Source: ECT2AJA-110-A sp035399845
GTDB lineage: Bacteria > Planctomycetota > Phycisphaerae > UBA1845 > UTPLA1
Length of the DNA: 64,000 bases
Direction: 5' to 3'
Assembly (NCBI GenBank): GCA_035399845.1
Contig: DAOPJV010000012.1
Coordinates: forward strand, 1 to 64,000
Position numbers and translations under genes: made by a program. The notes beneath the pieces were generated by a model, which was not told where the DNA came from, ran no database searches, and worked only from the letters and a program-made list of their open reading frames with translations. The first letter of the stretch is position 1. Each line of letters starts with the position of its first letter. Positions 61,177 through 64,000 of the stretch are shown here, piece after piece.

Positions 61177-62601
61177 GTGAACAGGCGGATGATCGATTCT
61201 GGTAACATGGCGAGGATGACACGGCGCGACGACAACGAGGAGGAATCGACGACGCGCCCAACGCGACGCATCCTCTTTGTCTTTGAAAAGTTCCCGCCGT
61301 TCACTGTCAGTGGCTCCTGGCGCCCCTTCTTCTTTGCGAAGCACCTGCCCGCGTTCGGCTACCTCCCCGACGTCATCTCGGCAACGCCGGAAGCGGGCGA
61401 CGCCACAGACGATTCGCTGCTCGATCAACTGGATTCTCGCTGCCGGATGAAGCGGCGACGCCTCTGGGTCACGACCTTCCGACAGTGGCTCTCGCGACTT
61501 CGCCCCGGCGGATCGCGACCGCGGACCGCGCCGACGGCGCCCCCCAAAGACGCCGGCGCCGGCACAGCGAGACCAGCGGGCGGCGACATCAGGGAAACGC
61601 GCCGATTCAGGATCTACTGGGCCATTGTCTGGCGACTCTATTGGTACGTCGATTGGTGCGCGCCCGTCCTGCTGACAGGCGCGCTCATGGCGATGCGTCG
61701 GCGATACGAACTCGTCTGGGTCTCGGGCCCGCATTCGCGAAACATGTTCGCCGGCTACTGGCTCTCGCGGCTCCTGCGAAAGCCGCTGGTCCTCGACATT
61801 CGCGATCCCTGGACCTACGGCAGCCTCTGGGCGCCGGCGACGCGCGACGTCGATCACGCCGAACGCAAATGGGCGCGCCGCATTCTCCGTCGCGCCGCGC
61901 GCATCGTCTTTACCAGTCCACTCACGATGGAGGAGATGCAAAGGCGCTTTCCCGAGGTCGCGCCCGATCGCATGTGCGTCATCACGAATGGCTACAGCGC
62001 CGACACTGTCGTTCCGATTCGGGAGACGCCGGCCGACGTCTGTCTCTTCCGCTATGTCGGTTCACTCAACGAGCGCCGCCGCCCCGACATCATCCTCCAG
62101 GGCCTGCGGCTTGCCCGTGAGCGAAACGCCGAACTGGCCCGCGATGTTCGTTTCGAGTTCATCGGCGGCATGGCCGGCCACGAAGCGGGGATCGCCGAGT
62201 TCGACCTGGAGGCCGTTGTGACGAATGTCGGCCGCGTGACACACGAAGACAGCCTCCGCATGATTCATGGCGCCGACGTCAACGTCCTGCTTCAGACGAT
62301 CAGCGAAGGACAGGACGTCGTTTCCGGCAAGGCGTTTGAATACCTTGCCGCGCGAAAGCCCATCCTCGCTGTCGTCAGCGAGACGGGCGGCGACGCCTGG
62401 CTTGTCCGCGAGGCCCGGGCGGGTATCGTCACGCCCTTTGACGACGCCGAATCCGTCGCCCGCGCCATCGAATCATGCTGGCAATCCTGGAAGTCCGGCG
62501 CCGGCGAACTGACGATGAGCGACGAGCGGCTGGAGAAATTCTCCCGGCGACATCTGACACGGGATCTCGCCCGCGTCCTGGACGATGTCGTGTCGAATTG
62601 A
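61177..62601 (+). CDS. Glycosyltransferase family 4 protein
   Basis: A 474-aa GT4. The N-terminal Rossmann domain has ILFVFEKFPPFTVSGSWRPF and VWVSGPHSRNMFAGYWLSRL. The C-terminal domain has FRYVGSLNERRRPDIILQGL, FEFIGGMAGHE and ADVNVLLQTISEGQDVVSGK, with the E-x7-E type motif region. An insertion rich in Arg/Pro (residues ~95-130) is unusual. GTG at 61177 has GGAGGAAA at 8-9 nt upstream; downstream ATGs at 61189, 61207 and 61216 are alternatives. It follows the flippase gene by 32 bp. Confidence 0.88.
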   Translation: MNRRMIDSGNMARMTRRDDNEEESTTRPTRRILFVFEKFPPFTVSGSWRPFFFAKHLPAFGYLPDVISATPEAGDATDDSLLDQLDSRCRMKRRRLWVTTFRQWLSRLRPGGSRPRTAPTAPPKDAGAGTARPAGGDIRETRRFRIYWAIVWRLYWYVDWCAPVLLTGALMAMRRRYELVWVSGPHSRNMFAGYWLSRLLRKPLVLDIRDPWTYGSLWAPATRDVDHAERKWARRILRRAARIVFTSPLTMEEMQRRFPEVAPDRMCVITNGYSADTVVPIRETPADVCLFRYVGSLNERRRPDIILQGLRLARERNAELARDVRFEFIGGMAGHEAGIAEFDLEAVVTNVGRVTHEDSLRMIHGADVNVLLQTISEGQDVVSGKAFEYLAARKPILAVVSETGGDAWLVREARAGIVTPFDDAESVARAIESCWQSWKSGAGELTMSDERLEKFSRRHLTRDLARVLDDVVSN

Positions 62602-62622
62602 CCGGCGCGACGGCATTGCACC

Positions 62623-63729
62623 ATGCGGGAACTGCGACGACGAATGACCACTGCCCCTGATCCCAACGCGACGGCGCCACTCGTTTCGATCGTCATCCCG
62701 ACGTGCAACCGGTCCGACGTCCTCTCGCGATGCCTCGAAGCCCTGTCGGTACAGACCTTTCACAACTTTGAGATCGTCATCATTGACGACGCCTCAACGG
62801 ACGACACACCGGCCGTGATTCGCCGATACACGCCGGGGCGCGACGACGTTCACGTCATTCGCCTGCGAAACGACGCCCACGCCGGCGCCAATCCCAGCCG
62901 CAATCGCGGCATCGCCGTCGCTAATGGCGCCCTTGTCGCGTTCCTGGATTGTGACTGCATGGCCGACGCGAGCTGGCTCGAACACCTCATCGCCCCGCTG
63001 GCGGCCGACAACACGCGCAGAATCGCCGCAACGACGGGCATGGTGCTCGACGCGCCGCCGCACAGCGCTTTCGATCTGACGTTCAAAGGGACGCATCGCA
63101 TCCAGGGCGCCGGTTCCGCGTCCCGTCTCATCGCAGGGAACATGTGCATTCGTCGCGACCTGCTCCTTCGCTATCGACTCGACGAGGATCGCGCCGAGCG
63201 GCTTCGCACGTCGGACGGAGCGCCCGACGTCAGCGTATCCGGCCGAGGCGATGAGGAAGGCGTCCACCTGATCCTGCGAGCCGCCGGCTATCAGCTTCTG
63301 GCCGTGCCCGACGCCGTTGTGCTGCACGAACATCATCTCGCCCGGCGCGCCTTCTTCCGACAGGCCTTCCGCGGAGGTCGCTCCGCCGCCCGACTCGTCT
63401 ACAAGTACGCCCTGCCGCAGCGACTCGATATGGCGCCCTTCCTGCTCGCGATACTCACGGCGCCGCTGGGTATTTTCTGGCGTCCCCTCTTCGCCCTGCC
63501 GGCGTTCTTCGTCGCGGCCGCGATCGCCGCCATCACTTACAACGACCTGTTTCGCAAACGCAAGACGCTGTTCGAAACGCTCATCACATTCCCCCTGCTG
63601 CTGGCGTACTACCTGGTGCGGCTGTGCGGCTACGTCTCGGAATCGATACGACTCCGCGTGTCGCGGCATGATGTCCGCAGGACGCGTCTGGCCGACTTTG
63701 AGGGTGATGCCGATCGCGATCGTGGCTAA
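62623..63729 (+). CDS. Glycosyltransferase family 2 protein
   Basis: A 368-aa GT2. VSIVIPTCNRSDVLSRCLEA, IVIIDDASTDDTPAVI, NPSRNRGIAVANGALVAFLD and the metal site FLDCDCMADASWLEHL are visible. Two or three C-terminal hydrophobic segments (FFVAAAIAAITY and LLLAYYLVRLCG) tether it to the membrane. The start at 62623 or the ATG at 62644 (MTTAPD) are both possible. Its position after GT4 suggests the same glycan. Confidence 0.9.
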   Translation: MRELRRRMTTAPDPNATAPLVSIVIPTCNRSDVLSRCLEALSVQTFHNFEIVIIDDASTDDTPAVIRRYTPGRDDVHVIRLRNDAHAGANPSRNRGIAVANGALVAFLDCDCMADASWLEHLIAPLAADNTRRIAATTGMVLDAPPHSAFDLTFKGTHRIQGAGSASRLIAGNMCIRRDLLLRYRLDEDRAERLRTSDGAPDVSVSGRGDEEGVHLILRAAGYQLLAVPDAVVLHEHHLARRAFFRQAFRGGRSAARLVYKYALPQRLDMAPFLLAILTAPLGIFWRPLFALPAFFVAAAIAAITYNDLFRKRKTLFETLITFPLLLAYYLVRLCGYVSESIRLRVSRHDVRRTRLADFEGDADRDRG

Positions 63730-63758
63730 GATGCGCCGGCGCTTCAGCGAGGGCCGAG

Positions 63759-64000
63759 ATGCAACCCATCGAACCATATCCGATTCCGACCGCGATTCCC
63801 GTCGCCACGGCGCATGCCGCAACGACGCCCGCCGAACGGCTGTCGCCGACCGCTGAAGCGGATCGCATCGACGTGATTGACGCCCTCAGAGGTGTCGCCC
63901 TCCTCGGCATCCTCCTCGTCAACATCATCTATTTTTCGGAAGGGTTCTCGTCAGGCGCGGCTCGCGACGTTTCATTGTCCGCGCCGCTGGACGAATTCGC
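63759..64000 (+). CDS. DUF418 family membrane protein (partial, truncated by window)
   Basis: At least 80 aa, cut at the window's right edge. After a variable N-terminus (about 37 residues) comes IDVIDALRGVALLGILLVNI, the DUF418 opening signature (also seen in YeiB-like proteins), followed by IIYFSEGF. DUF418 proteins are polytopic membrane proteins of unknown function. The reading frame is open at the edge; the stop is not visible. It is 29 bp after the GT2 gene. Confidence 0.85.
   Translation, partial: MQPIEPYPIPTAIPVATAHAATTPAERLSPTAEADRIDVIDALRGVALLGILLVNIIYFSEGFSSGAARDVSLSAPLDEF

Overview
The window is high-GC DNA from a bacterium that looks like a member of the Planctomycetota, probably Phycisphaerae-like. 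This is an inference from gene content. Seven proteins carry the same CGYNLRG/ARCPECG zinc ribbon, mostly fused to membrane segments. One secreted beta-helix protein ends in a dockerin-like CPGDMNGDGVVNGLD motif. Two exported proteins have Asn/Gly/Asp low-complexity stretches. No rRNA, tRNA, phage or CRISPR was found.

Layout. 170-4562 (minus): an exported propeller-like protein and a tandem trio of zinc-ribbon membrane proteins. 5211-8258 (plus): an RRM RNA-binding protein, a small conserved-type protein, a 57-aa basic coiled-coil protein starting at TTG, and a radical SAM protein. 8259-9890: a DUF1697 gene embedded in palindromic repeats. 9894-11412: a carboxymuconolactone-decarboxylase-like gene overlapping an ECF41 sigma factor, behind an exact ECF41 promoter. 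11537-23970: mixed housekeeping genes (FIST, two glycosyltransferases, CDF transporter, PrsW, two YbjQ-type proteins, nitroreductase, DUF3052, CoA-transferase/GNAT fusion, ThiS, ThiG). 24077-25103: an IS200-like (Y1) transposase relic between copies of REP-like palindromes. 25326-33529: beta-helix protein, AlkD, NAD(P)H-hydrate dehydratase, LarB, DUF971 plus a P-loop protein, rhodanese-methyltransferase, two more zinc-ribbon membrane proteins and an Asn-rich exported protein.

33739-47657 (minus) is an almost complete tad (Flp pilus) locus, read in the order flp, cpaA, tadE, cpaB, cpaC, two vWA-bearing tadG paralogues, cpaE, cpaF, tadB, tadC. Prepilin peptidase CpaA would mature Flp and the TadE-like pseudopilins. 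CpaC forms the secretin, CpaB is its periplasmic partner, CpaF is the motor, TadB and TadC are the inner-membrane platform, and CpaE is a localisation ATPase. Hairpins after flp, tadE and both tadG genes suggest several transcripts of different abundance.

48550-64000 is a PDZ protein, a solitary TIR-like protein and then a surface-glycan region: GDP-mannose 4,6-dehydratase, DUF2304 plus a DPM1-like transferase, a TMTC-like TPR membrane protein, several GT2/GT4 transferases, a polytopic GT-C-like protein, a chimeric methyltransferase, a Wzx-type flippase and, cut by the window edge, a DUF418 protein.

The least explained material is the covarying palindromic repeat family (8383-9812 and 26607-26670), the expanded zinc-ribbon membrane family, and the transposase relic whose catalytic tyrosine codon reads as a stop.
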